Shown here: piece by piece, positions 1-7,666 of the stretch
Layout: each line of letters opens with the position of its first letter
How positions within the stretch are numbered: position 1 is the stretch's first letter
NCBI RefSeq assembly: GCF_003385895.1
Contig: NZ_QRDQ01000009.1
Coordinates: forward strand, 682,001 to 746,000
DNA length: 64,000 nucleotides
From: Flavobacterium cutihirudinis
GTDB taxonomy: Bacteria; Bacteroidota; Bacteroidia; Flavobacteriales; Flavobacteriaceae
Direction: 5' to 3'
Notes under the pieces: model-generated
Databases searched by the model: none
What the model saw: the letters and a program-made list of their open reading frames with translations, nothing else
Told to the model about the DNA's origin: nothing
Program-made: the position numbers and the translations under genes

Positions 1-1329
1 TTTGTGGCTTCGATCATAATTTTTACCGTCTGCTCCTTTTTGTGTGGTAATGCCACAAATATTTGGGAACTTGTAGCCTTCCGATTCGTACAAGGTATGG
101 GTGGTGGAGCGCTACTTGTAACAGCCCAAACGATTATTACAGAAAGTTATCCTGTTGCAAAACGTGGAATGGCTCAAGCTATTTACGGAATGGGTGTAAT
201 TGTTGGTCCAACTCTTGGTCCGCCATTGGGAGGATATTTAGTAGATAATTATTCTTGGCCTTATATTTTCTATATCAATATTCCATTAGGGATTATTGCT
301 ACAATTTTGGCTTTAACTTTTGTTAGAAGTCCGAAATACGGAGAAAAATTAAAAGCCAATCAGGTAGACTGGTGGGGAATTATTTTGTTGAGTACTTTTA
401 TTGGATCTTTACAATTCGTATTGGAACACGGACAACAAGACGACTGGTTTAATGATTCTTTAATTGTTACACTAAGTGTTGTAACGGTTCTTGGATTGGT
501 ATTATTTATATGGAGAGAGCTTACTTATAAACATCCAATCGTAAACTTAAGCGTTCTAAAAGATGGAAATTTAAGAATCGGGACTGTAATGTGTTTCATT
601 CTTGGTTTTGGTTTATATGGCTCAACATTAATTATCCCAATTTACACGCAATCTATTTTAGGATGGACAGCAACTGATGCAGGATTATTATTAATTCCGG
701 GATCTATCACAACGGCTATTATGATGCCATTTGTTGGAAATATGATTCAGAAAGGTGTGCCACAAGGTTATATGGTTGGAGTAGGATTTTTAATTTTCTT
801 CTTCTTTACCTTTATGATGTACAGCCGAATGACTCCAGATACTGGTGTAGAACATATGTACTGGCCATTAATCTTAAGAGGAATTGGTTTAGGATTACTA
901 TTTGTACCTATTACAACACTGTCGCTTTCTACTTTGAAAGGAAAACAAATTGGTGAAGGTGCTGCCTTTACCGGAATGATGAGACAGTTGGGTGGTTCTT
1001 TTGGTATTGCTATTATTACCACTTTTATAACACGTTTTAGCCAATCTCACAGAGTAGATCTAATCAATAATTTAGATCCAGCCAAATTTGAAGTGCAGCA
1101 ACGTCTTGCAGGAATGCAACACGCTTTTATGGCAAAAGGTTATAGTGCAGATGTTGCTTTAAAGAAAGCCTATCAAGCTATCGACTATTCTATAATGAAG
1201 CAAAGTACTGTAATGGCTTATATGGATATCTTCCTTTATTTAGGAATTATGTTTTTATGTTGTATACCGATTATTCTCTTTATCAAAAAAGGGAAGAACA
1301 AAATTAGTGCAGCCGACGCAATGCATTAA
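1..1329 (+). CDS. DHA2-family MFS drug efflux permease (5' truncated)
   Basis: Integral inner-membrane drug:proton antiporter of the EmrB/QacA (14-TM, DHA2) group. The frame is open to the first base, so the start lies outside; 442 residues remain of a usual 510-530, so roughly the first two membrane segments are missing. Visible are the MFS antiporter motif C region (GVIVGPTLGPPLGGYLVD, about residues 66-83 of the fragment), long hydrophobic stretches through to residue 430, and the second-half motif around GEGAAFTGMMRQLGGSFG typical of EmrB. It ends in a basic tail and is followed directly by a strong terminator. In this family the permease normally sits after genes for an HlyD-type adaptor and a TolC-type channel; these would be left of the window (inference). 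Substrate cannot be told. Confidence 0.9.
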   Translation, partial: FVASIIIFTVCSFLCGNATNIWELVAFRFVQGMGGGALLVTAQTIITESYPVAKRGMAQAIYGMGVIVGPTLGPPLGGYLVDNYSWPYIFYINIPLGIIATILALTFVRSPKYGEKLKANQVDWWGIILLSTFIGSLQFVLEHGQQDDWFNDSLIVTLSVVTVLGLVLFIWRELTYKHPIVNLSVLKDGNLRIGTVMCFILGFGLYGSTLIIPIYTQSILGWTATDAGLLLIPGSITTAIMMPFVGNMIQKGVPQGYMVGVGFLIFFFFTFMMYSRMTPDTGVEHMYWPLILRGIGLGLLFVPITTLSLSTLKGKQIGEGAAFTGMMRQLGGSFGIAIITTFITRFSQSHRVDLINNLDPAKFEVQQRLAGMQHAFMAKGYSADVALKKAYQAIDYSIMKQSTVMAYMDIFLYLGIMFLCCIPIILFIKKGKNKISAADAMH

Positions 1330-1353
1330 TAATAATAATTTTATAATACGCAG

Positions 1354-1390
1354 AAACGCCGAATTCTCAATTGAATTCGGCGTTTATTTT
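1354..1390 (+). terminator. Intrinsic terminator of the DHA2 transporter gene
   Basis: Perfect 13-bp stem (AAACGCCGAATTC paired with GAATTCGGCGTTT) around a 6-nt loop, followed by a T-rich run, 24 bp after the stop codon. Confidence 0.9.
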
Positions 1391-1399
1391 TTATAGTCG

Positions 1400-1640
1400 C
1401 AGTTCTCAGTCTCAGTTTTCAGTTTTCAGTTTATAAACTTTTGTGCTCTTTGCGGTTAAAGAACTTAGGAATTTAGAATCTTTTTATTTCATCTCTTCAG
1501 GGATTGAAATCCCTGCCTACAATATGTACCGAGCCTTCAGCTCTCTAATAGAAAACCTTAGAACCTTAGTTTCTTAGCGGCTTAGAATCTTTTAAAAAAA
1601 CCTCTGAACCTTTGTCACTTTGCCCCTTTGTAACTTAAAA
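1400..1640. repeat. Gene-free interval with short-word repeats and a two-hairpin element
   Basis: No gene is seen. The stretch has degenerate direct repeats (CTCAGTTTTCAG words at 1400-1432; CTTAGAACCTTAG-type words at 1556-1590; CTTTG words at 1600-1635) and at about 1498-1543 a two-hairpin element: AGGGATT/AATCCCT, then GCCTACAATATG, then GAGC/GCTC. A relative of this element lies at 5381-5441. Confidence 0.5.
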
Positions 1641-1643
1641 AAA

Positions 1644-2402
1644 TCATCTTGTAAAAACCAAATGATTTCCTTTTGAAAGATTCGCATCAAACTGATATCC
1701 TTCGTAATTGAAACCTTTTAAATCATCAATCGTTTCAGCGTTGGTATCAATAATATAACGCACCATCATACCTCTCGCCTTTTTCGCAAAGAAACTGATC
1801 ATTTTTAGTTTTCCGTCTTTATAATCTTTAAAGTCCGGAGTAATTACCGGCACTTTTAAAGCTTTTACATCAACAGCAGAAAAATATTCATTACTTGCCA
1901 AATTGACAAACAACTCGCCTTTTTTCAATTCCTTGTTTAATGCTTTTGTTACTGTTGGTTTCCAAAATTCATGAAGGTTTTTAGATTCTCCAACCGGCAT
2001 TTTTGTCCCCATTTCTAAACGGTACGCCTGCATTAAATCTAAAGGTTTTAAAAGACCATAAAGTCCCGATAATATTCTTAATTTATCTTGTAAAACATCT
2101 AATTTCTCTAGCGGAATTGTATAAGCATCTAAACCTGTATAAACATCACCATCAAAAGTATAAACAGCTGGGCGTGCATTTTCTGGTGTAAAAGGAGTTT
2201 TCCATTCTTGATTTCTTTTCCAGTTTAAATCCGCAAGTTTATCTGAAATTGACATTAATTCAGATAATTCAGATGGCTTTTTCGTTTTTACTACTTTATG
2301 AACTACTCTTGCTTCTTTTAAAAATGAAGGTTCAGTATATTGAGATGTTGGTAATTCTTTTTCGAAATTTAATGACTTCGCTGGAGATATAACAATTTTC
2401 AT
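1644..2402 (-). CDS. yaaA: Peroxide stress protein YaaA (UPF0246/DUF328)
   Basis: Cytoplasmic DUF328 protein, 252 residues, the usual length. In E. coli YaaA limits intracellular iron and oxidative damage during peroxide stress and binds DNA. The N-terminus MKIVISPAKSLNFE is the family signature, and the C-terminal part carries FFAKKARGMMVRYII and the closing GYQFD segment. The frame is open 34 codons further upstream, but I chose the ATG at 2402: the family starts here, and a TAnnTTTG promoter element (2423-2430) lies between the two candidate starts. It is a single-gene unit diverging from the CCA-enzyme gene across a 390-bp interval that contains a long imperfect palindrome. Confidence 0.93.
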   Translation of the reverse strand: MKIVISPAKSLNFEKELPTSQYTEPSFLKEARVVHKVVKTKKPSELSELMSISDKLADLNWKRNQEWKTPFTPENARPAVYTFDGDVYTGLDAYTIPLEKLDVLQDKLRILSGLYGLLKPLDLMQAYRLEMGTKMPVGESKNLHEFWKPTVTKALNKELKKGELFVNLASNEYFSAVDVKALKVPVITPDFKDYKDGKLKMISFFAKKARGMMVRYIIDTNAETIDDLKGFNYEGYQFDANLSKGNHLVFTR

Positions 2403-2422
2403 GTGTACGTTTTTGTATGTTT

Positions 2423-2430
2423 CAAAAATA
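2423..2430 (-). promoter_or_regulatory. Bacteroidota -7 promoter element for yaaA
   Basis: Read on the minus strand the bases are TATTTTTG, a full match to TAnnTTTG, about 20 bp before the yaaA ATG. No clear -33 TTG is seen. It decides the start of yaaA, because it lies inside the longer open frame. Confidence 0.6.
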
Positions 2431-2499
2431 CAAATTGAATTTCTAAAAAACAGATTATCGTAATTGATTTGTTTTATGATATTATAAATGATTTTTTTC

Positions 2500-2661
2500 G
2501 CCACGAATTACACTAATTTCCACTAATTATTTTTTACCTAGATTATAAAGTTTTTTTTGCCAAAGATTAAAAAGTTTCACACAGATTTTTTAATCCATTT
2601 AATCCTTTTAATCTGTGGCAGAATAAAAAATAAATTCGTGAAAATTCGCGAAATTCGTGGC
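2500..2661. repeat. Nested imperfect palindrome between yaaA and the CCA-enzyme gene
   Basis: Outer arms GCCACGAATT (2500-2509) and AATTCGTGGC (2652-2661); inner arms CACAGATT (2580-2587) and AATCTGTG (2610-2617). Words such as CACTAATTTCCACTAATT recur in the hairpin at 27964-28027. It lies between divergent genes, so it is not simply a terminator. Confidence 0.65.
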
Positions 2662-2753
2662 AGCTCCTTCTCGATTCATAAAAATTGATGCTTCAAAATG
2701 TGAAATTGTTCAAAAAAGTGAGCTGTAGATTATAATAGGCATTTTCTATGTTG

Positions 2754-2761
2754 TAAATTTG
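2754..2761 (+). promoter_or_regulatory. -7 promoter element for the CCA-enzyme gene
   Basis: TAAATTTG, a full match to TAnnTTTG, 29 bp before the ATG at 2791. No TTG at the expected -33 spacing. Confidence 0.55.
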
Positions 2762-2790
2762 CATGCATTTTATTTCTACTTAAATTTAAA

Positions 2791-4251
2791 ATGCATTTTT
2801 ATTCAAAAATTGAATTCGTGGCTATACAAACAAACTATAAAACTGCTCTACAAAACAAAATCTTCGATATCATTTCGAAAGCTTCTCAGGAATTAAACGT
2901 TGACTCTTATGTAATCGGCGGATTTGTTCGTGATTTAATCTTAAATCGAGGTTCTAAAAAAGACATTGATGTTGTTGCAGTTGGAAGCGGAATCGAATTA
3001 GCCCTTAAAGTTTCGGATTTACTTCCTAATAAACCAAAAGTTCAGGTTTTCAAAACTTACGGAACCGCAATGCTTCGTTTTGAAGATACTGATATAGAAT
3101 TTGTTGGCGCACGAAAAGAATCTTATAATCGTGACAGCAGAAATCCTATTGTAGAAAACGGAACACTTCAGGACGATCAAAACCGTCGTGACTTTACTAT
3201 AAATGCATTGGCTTTATCGTTAAACCAAAATAGTTTTGGAGATCTTTTAGATCCATTTGATGGTTTAACCGATTTAGAAAACAAAACGATCAAAACGCCT
3301 TTGGATCCTGATATTACGTATTCTGATGATCCTTTGCGTATGCTTCGTGCGATTCGATTTGCAACGCAATTGAATTTTGAAATCGAAGAAAATTCATTAA
3401 ACGCGATTACAAAAAATGCGGATCGCATCAAAATTATTTCCGGAGAAAGAATCGTTGATGAATTGAATAAAATTCTTTCGACACCTAAACCGTCAACCGG
3501 ATTTTTACTTTTATACAAAACCGGACTTTTAGATCTTATTTTGCCTGAATTAACTGCACTGAATCAGGTAGAGGAAATTGAAGGTCATACGCATAAAAAC
3601 AATTTTTACCACACGCTTGAAGTTGTAGATAATATTTGTCCAAATACAGATGATGTATGGTTACGTTGGTCGGCATTACTTCATGATATTGGAAAAGCGC
3701 CAACAAAACGTTTCAACAAAAAACAAGGATGGACTTTTCACGGACATGAATTTCTTGGTGGAAAAATGGCCAAGAAAATCTTCGAACGTTTGCATATGCC
3801 ATTAAATCACAAAATGAAATTTGTGCAAAAAATGGTTATTATGAGTTCGCGCCCAATTGTTTTGGCACAGGATCTTGTGACTGACAGCGCCGTTCGTCGA
3901 TTGGTTTTTGATGCAGGCGAAGATGTAGAAAGTTTAATGACATTATGTGAAGCAGATATTACAACCAAAAATCCAGCGAAATTCAAAAAATATCACAAAA
4001 ACTTTGAGCTTGTCCGCAAGAAAATTGTAGAAGTTGAAGAGCGTGATCATGTTCGTAATTTCCAACCGCCAATTTCTGGTGAAGAAATTATGGAAATGTT
4101 TGATTTAAAACCTTCACGCGAAATTGGAGTTTTGAAAGAAGCCGTAAAAGAAGCTATATTAGAAGGAGATATTCCAAATGAGTATCAGGCGGCTTATAAT
4201 TTTGTGATTAAAAGAGCCGAAAAGTTAGGCTTGAAAAAAATAGAGAAATAA
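2791..4251 (+). CDS. CCA-adding-type tRNA nucleotidyltransferase / poly(A) polymerase family with HD domain
   Basis: Class II nucleotidyltransferase that adds or repairs the CCA 3' end of tRNA. Residues about 35-165 form the catalytic head: GGFVRD at 43-48, the metal-binding pair D58/D60 (KDIDVV), and RRDFTINAL at 132-140, which reads the nucleotide. The neck domain follows (SDDPLRMLRAIRFA, 178-191), then an HD phosphohydrolase domain with H274, H298-D299 (ALLHDIGKAP) and H317/H319. The length of 486 residues fits Bacteroidota members. ATG at 2791 fits the promoter; GTG at 2818 is a possible alternative start. ctaA follows after 13 bp, so the two are probably co-transcribed. Some bacteria split CCA synthesis over two enzymes, so CC- or A-only activity cannot be excluded. 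Confidence 0.92.
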   Translation: MHFYSKIEFVAIQTNYKTALQNKIFDIISKASQELNVDSYVIGGFVRDLILNRGSKKDIDVVAVGSGIELALKVSDLLPNKPKVQVFKTYGTAMLRFEDTDIEFVGARKESYNRDSRNPIVENGTLQDDQNRRDFTINALALSLNQNSFGDLLDPFDGLTDLENKTIKTPLDPDITYSDDPLRMLRAIRFATQLNFEIEENSLNAITKNADRIKIISGERIVDELNKILSTPKPSTGFLLLYKTGLLDLILPELTALNQVEEIEGHTHKNNFYHTLEVVDNICPNTDDVWLRWSALLHDIGKAPTKRFNKKQGWTFHGHEFLGGKMAKKIFERLHMPLNHKMKFVQKMVIMSSRPIVLAQDLVTDSAVRRLVFDAGEDVESLMTLCEADITTKNPAKFKKYHKNFELVRKKIVEVEERDHVRNFQPPISGEEIMEMFDLKPSREIGVLKEAVKEAILEGDIPNEYQAAYNFVIKRAEKLGLKKIEK

Positions 4252-4264
4252 GTATTTTAATAAA

Positions 4265-5290
4265 ATGAAAAAAGAGAATAAATCAGTAATCATTTGGTTA
4301 CTATCAGGTTGTGTTTTATTGTTTTTAATGGTTGTCGTGGGCGGTATCACACGTTTGACCAATTCAGGTTTATCCATGACCGACTGGCATTTGGTAACCG
4401 ATACTTTCCCGCCATTAACGGATGCAAAATGGCAAGCAGCTTTTGACGAATACAAGAAGTTTCCTGAATATCAAAAAATCAATATTCATAACGATTTTCA
4501 ATTAGCCGATTATAAATTCATCTATTTCTGGGAATGGTTTCACCGTTTCATTGGTCGTATTATTGGTTTGGTTTTCTTTGTTCCTTTTGTTTACTTTTTA
4601 ATCAAAAAGAAATTAGATACTGATACTATCAAAAAATGTGTTGTTCTTTTGGCAATGGGCGGTTTTCAAGGATTTCTTGGATGGTTCATGGTAAGAAGCG
4701 GATTAATTGATAATCCGGATGTTAGCCATTTCAGACTTTCATTACACTTAACTTTTGCGTTCATCACTTTTGCATACACACTTTGGGTAGCGCTGGATTT
4801 GATTTATCCTGAAAGAAATATCCATAAAATATTACCGCTTCGAAATATTGCGCGTTATGCTTTAGCAGCTTTATTAATTCAGATTATTTATGGTGGTTTT
4901 GTGGCTGGTTTAAACGCCGGATTAATTCACAATCACTGGCCTTTAATGAGTGACGGAGAATTTATTCACGAATCGGTTTTTATTGAGCAATCTTCTTTAA
5001 TCAAAAATTTAATCGAAGGAAAAAGCGGTGTTCAGTTTGTGCACAGAACTTTTGCTTATGTTGTCGTTGCGATTATTCTTTTTCTTTTCTTTAAAAGCAA
5101 AAAATTCTCCCTTACACAAACACAATCAAACGGAATCAAAACTTTAGTTGCTTTTGTTTTCATTCAGTTTCTATTGGGCGTTTTTACTTTATTGTACAGT
5201 GTACCTTTGGCTTTAGGATTGATTCACCAAATTATGGCATTTTTCCTTTTAAGCGCAATGACGTATACTTTGCACCGATTGAGCAAATAA
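4265..5290 (+). CDS. ctaA: Heme A synthase (COX15/CtaA family)
   Basis: Inner-membrane enzyme that oxidises the C8 methyl of heme O to the formyl group of heme A for aa3-type oxidases. 341 residues with about eight hydrophobic segments; the Cox15-type loop NSGLSMTDWHLVTDTFPPL (33-51) follows the first segment. Conserved histidines of the two symmetric halves are visible at H93 (WEWFHRFIGR), H161, H260 (FVHRTFAYVV) and H321 (LIHQIMAFF), the expected heme ligands. It lacks the cysteine pair of the Bacillus CtaA extracellular loop, as expected for the COX15 type. It starts 13 bp after the CCA-enzyme gene and is closed by a strong terminator. Oxidase structural genes are not nearby. Confidence 0.93.
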   Translation: MKKENKSVIIWLLSGCVLLFLMVVVGGITRLTNSGLSMTDWHLVTDTFPPLTDAKWQAAFDEYKKFPEYQKINIHNDFQLADYKFIYFWEWFHRFIGRIIGLVFFVPFVYFLIKKKLDTDTIKKCVVLLAMGGFQGFLGWFMVRSGLIDNPDVSHFRLSLHLTFAFITFAYTLWVALDLIYPERNIHKILPLRNIARYALAALLIQIIYGGFVAGLNAGLIHNHWPLMSDGEFIHESVFIEQSSLIKNLIEGKSGVQFVHRTFAYVVVAIILFLFFKSKKFSLTQTQSNGIKTLVAFVFIQFLLGVFTLLYSVPLALGLIHQIMAFFLLSAMTYTLHRLSK

Positions 5291-5310
5291 TTAAAAAACT
5301 ATAAGACATA

Positions 5311-5339
5311 AAAAAATCCTTCATTTCGAAGGATTTTTT
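5311..5339. terminator. Terminator between ctaA and the response regulator operon
   Basis: Perfect 12-bp stem AAAAAATCCTTC/GAAGGATTTTTT with 5-nt loop. Flanking A and T runs make it usable on both strands between convergent transcription units. Confidence 0.85.
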
Positions 5340-5380
5340 GTTTTTAAATAATGCCTATTGATGTTTCCAATCTTTGTCTG

Positions 5381-5441
5381 ACTGGATTGATCCCGAAGCT
5401 TCGGGACAGCCCTACAAAATGAATCGAGCCGTTGGCTCTTT
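5381..5441. repeat. Two-hairpin intergenic element
   Basis: A palindromic first hairpin (TCCCGAAGCTTCGGGA), then CCTACAAAATGAATC, then a second hairpin GAGCC-GTT-GGCTC. Same order as the element at about 1498-1543, which has different stem bases but the same middle word. Confidence 0.5.
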
Positions 5442-5515
5442 ATTTAGATTGTTTTGAAAATTGTAGTGAATAAAGTATTATATAAAACTGGGATCTATTA
5501 AAAATAGAATCAATT

Positions 5516-6283
5516 TTATCCCAGCCAAGCTTTAAAATCTTGCACTTTTTCGCGGCTTACAATTACCTCATCTTCTTTATAGGTTGGCAAAATCACTTTT
5601 AATCGTGAATTGGTATAAACCTGAATTTCTTTAATTGCTTTCAACGGAACAATAAATTTTCTGCTTACGCGAAAGAAATCCTTCTTGTCTAATTCCTGCT
5701 CTACAATTTCCAGAGTTGAATCAATCAAATAATCTCTGTTATCGTACGTATGAATATATGTTCCTTTATTTTCGCTAAAAAAACATTCGATTTCATCTGT
5801 TGTAATGACTTTTAAATGCTGACCAATTTTAACCGTAAATCTTTTTTTATAAGTCTTTTCAAAAGGATTTGACAACATTTGTCGAATCTGTTCAAAATCC
5901 AATTGCAGATTTGAAGTTTCGGTCGCTGCTTTAGGAATTCTCGATTTGTATTTTGAAACTGCAACTTCAAGATCCTCTTCATCAATTGGTTTTAGAAGGT
6001 AATCAATACTATTAAGTTTAAAAGCCTTTAAAGCATATTCGTCGTATGCTGTCGTAAAAATAATAGCACTTTTGATATCTATCATTTCAAAAATTTCAAA
6101 CGACAAACCATCTGATAATTGAATATCCAAAAAAATCAAATCAGGATGTGGATTATTTCGAAACCACTGAACAGATTCCTCAACCGAATGAAGCATTGTT
6201 TCTACTGTTACATCAAGTTTTTCGAGTTTTCTTTGCAGCAATCGTGCCGCTGGTTTTTCGTCTTCTATAATTAATGTGATCAT
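5516..6283 (-). CDS. LytTR-family response regulator
   Basis: Two-component DNA-binding regulator of the LytR/AlgR type, 255 residues. Receiver domain 1-120 with acidic pocket E7/D8, phospho-acceptor D53 (LIFLDIQLSDG), T77/T78 and K98 (LLKPI). The LytTR domain occupies about 150-253, with the characteristic FFSENKGTYIHT and FFRVSRKFIVPL segments. It is the last gene of a minus-strand operon that begins with a TPR-like gene and a LytS-type kinase at 7666-9024, the probable partner. The unusual point is that the kinase and regulator genes are separated by four small 2TM membrane-protein genes. Confidence 0.93.
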   Translation of the reverse strand: MITLIIEDEKPAARLLQRKLEKLDVTVETMLHSVEESVQWFRNNPHPDLIFLDIQLSDGLSFEIFEMIDIKSAIIFTTAYDEYALKAFKLNSIDYLLKPIDEEDLEVAVSKYKSRIPKAATETSNLQLDFEQIRQMLSNPFEKTYKKRFTVKIGQHLKVITTDEIECFFSENKGTYIHTYDNRDYLIDSTLEIVEQELDKKDFFRVSRKFIVPLKAIKEIQVYTNSRLKVILPTYKEDEVIVSREKVQDFKAWLG

Positions 6284-6322
6284 TTACTATATTGCAAAAT
6301 TTGAAAAAATACTACTTCAAAG

Positions 6323-6706
6323 TTACTCCCATTTATTTTTATTTCCTGCCTCTTTGTCCATATATTTTTGGATTTTCTTCTGTTCCCAGTCTTCGCTGAA
6401 AAACCAATTAGAACCAAAAACCGATAATCCGTGTGCAATTAAACCTATTCCCCAAAAGAATGCCGTAGAATAAGTATGCCATTCATATAAACCGCTAAAA
6501 TCAATTCCGTCCGGTAAACGATCTCGCGTTAAACTTGACACAATAATAATCACATTTACAATGATGTAAATCTTTAAATGTGAATAAAATCCTTTAATCT
6601 TTTTTACTTTTTTGTAAGCTGCATTATAACTTTCATCTGTACTGTATTCGCCTGAATGCTGTTTTGCATACTCTTCGTACATTGTTTGTCTTCTAAATCG
6701 TCCCAT
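6323..6706 (-). CDS. 2TM domain protein, copy 5 of the array
   Basis: 127-residue small membrane protein of the 2TM domain family (function unknown). Pattern: charged N-terminus, a KKVKKIKGFYSHLKIYIIVN entry into helix 1 (about 32-57), an aromatic loop, helix 2 with FFWGIGLIAHGLSVFG (83-98), and a charged tail (EDWEQKKIQKYMDKE) ending NKNKWE. Both ends should be cytoplasmic. It is the most divergent paralogue, with a longer N-terminus; M9 (MYEEYAKQ) is an alternative start. It lies 15 bp after copy 4 and 39 bp before the response regulator gene. Confidence 0.85.
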   Translation of the reverse strand: MGRFRRQTMYEEYAKQHSGEYSTDESYNAAYKKVKKIKGFYSHLKIYIIVNVIIIVSSLTRDRLPDGIDFSGLYEWHTYSTAFFWGIGLIAHGLSVFGSNWFFSEDWEQKKIQKYMDKEAGNKNKWE

Positions 6707-6721
6707 AATATTTTGATCTAA

Positions 6722-7027
6722 TTATTGCCACTTATTTTTATTCTGTTTTTCTTTCTCCATAAATTCTTTGATTTTTCTTTCTTCCCAATCTTTTCCTAAA
6801 GTAGGAAATACTTCAAAAACCTTCAATCCGTGAAAAAGAACACCAACGCCCCACCACAATAATGGCCAGAAAAACCATAAATAATTTGGTGAAGTATACA
6901 AATTTATAAAAATCAAAATTGCGTTTACTAATACAAAAGCAACTAGATTTCCATAAAACCCTTTAATATTTTCGACTTTTTTTCTAGCCTGAAGATATTT
7001 TTCCTCTTCGTTTAAATTCATTTCCAT
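6722..7027 (-). CDS. 2TM domain protein, copy 4 of the array
   Basis: 101 residues from the ATG at 7027; the frame also allows a start 12 bp upstream. The chosen start gives a TAATCATGG junction with the stop of the preceding gene, as at the neighbouring junctions, so translation is probably coupled. Helix 1 follows KKVENIKGFYGNLVAFVLVN, helix 2 holds WPLLWWGVGVLFHGLKVFE, and the tail is KDWEERKIKEFMEKEKQNKNKWQ-like. The conserved HGLKVF and DWEERKI words match the other copies and the C-terminus of the kinase. Function is unknown; location in the operon suggests a role in membrane signalling. Confidence 0.85.
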   Translation of the reverse strand: MEMNLNEEEKYLQARKKVENIKGFYGNLVAFVLVNAILIFINLYTSPNYLWFFWPLLWWGVGVLFHGLKVFEVFPTLGKDWEERKIKEFMEKEKQNKNKWQ

Positions 7028-7029
7028 GA

Positions 7030-7359
7030 TTACTCCCATTTTTGTTTTTTATATTTTTTTTCAAGAATATCTCTCATTTTACGCTCTTCCCATTCTTCAT
7101 CAAAAATCATAAAAGAAGCTACCAAATCTATCACTGACCCAATTATTACTGCTGTCCAAATAATTACTACTACCCAATTGAAATATTTAATCGGAAATAC
7201 ATTCAGAGGCAAATTTGTATATTCTTTTAAAAGAAAAAGAATCATCGCAATTAGATAAACAAACAAATGTTTGTAAAATGACTTTAGTTTTATGACTTTT
7301 TTAGTTGCAATCTCTTTAAGAGCAATTTGTTCCTGGTTGTTATTCAAATTTGTTTCCAT
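7030..7359 (-). CDS. 2TM domain protein, copy 3 of the array
   Basis: 109 residues, start METNLNNNQEQ inside the end of the preceding gene (20-bp overlap). Helix 1 (KLKSFYKHLFVYLIAMILFLL) and helix 2 (WVVVIIWTAVIIGSVIDLVA) are clear, and the tail EEWEERKMRDILEKK is conserved. It has lost the W-GWG and HGLKVF words around helix 2 that the other copies share, so it has diverged most in the second helix. Confidence 0.83.
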   Translation of the reverse strand: METNLNNNQEQIALKEIATKKVIKLKSFYKHLFVYLIAMILFLLKEYTNLPLNVFPIKYFNWVVVIIWTAVIIGSVIDLVASFMIFDEEWEERKMRDILEKKYKKQKWE

Positions 7360-7666
7360 GATTACTTTCGAGTCGTTGTTTGTTTTCTTTTTCTAAAATT
7401 TCCCTGATTTTTCGCTCTTCCCATTTTTTATTGAAGAATGGCGGCAAACTAAAAACTTTCAATCCATGTAAAATGATCGCTACTCCCCAACCCATCACAG
7501 ACCATAAACACCATAAATATTCTGGAGAAGTCATAAAGTTCACAACAATCACAATCGGATTGGTTAAAACATAAACAGTTAAATGCTCATAAAACGCCTT
7601 AATTTCTTTAACCTTTTTTTGAGCGTCATAATAACGATCCGCTTCCGTAAAATCTTTTTCCAACAT
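7340..7666 (-). CDS. 2TM domain protein, copy 2 of the array
   Basis: 108 residues when started at the ATG at 7666, which overlaps the kinase stop by one base (TAATG), a classic coupling junction; an in-frame ATG 9 bp upstream is possible. Helix 1 follows KKVKEIKAFYEHLTVYVLTN and helix 2 holds SVMGWGVAIILHGLKVFSL. The C-terminus is aberrant: where paralogues end in NKNKW and stop, this one reads RLESNHGNKFE. The ancestral TAATCATGG junction is still present but out of frame, pointing to a small indel that removed the original stop and created a 20-bp overlap with the next gene. Confidence 0.83.
   Translation of the reverse strand: MLEKDFTEADRYYDAQKKVKEIKAFYEHLTVYVLTNPIVIVVNFMTSPEYLWCLWSVMGWGVAIILHGLKVFSLPPFFNKKWEERKIREILEKENKQRLESNHGNKFE

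Noticed and set aside
2403..2504. Longer N-terminus of YaaA
   Set aside because: The promoter element at 2423-2430 and the family N-terminus place the start at 2402.
5480..5520. TGGGAT/ATCCCA pairing at the end of the response regulator gene
   Set aside because: The loop is long and there is no T run on the minus strand; the symmetrical terminator at 5311-5339 is a better stop.
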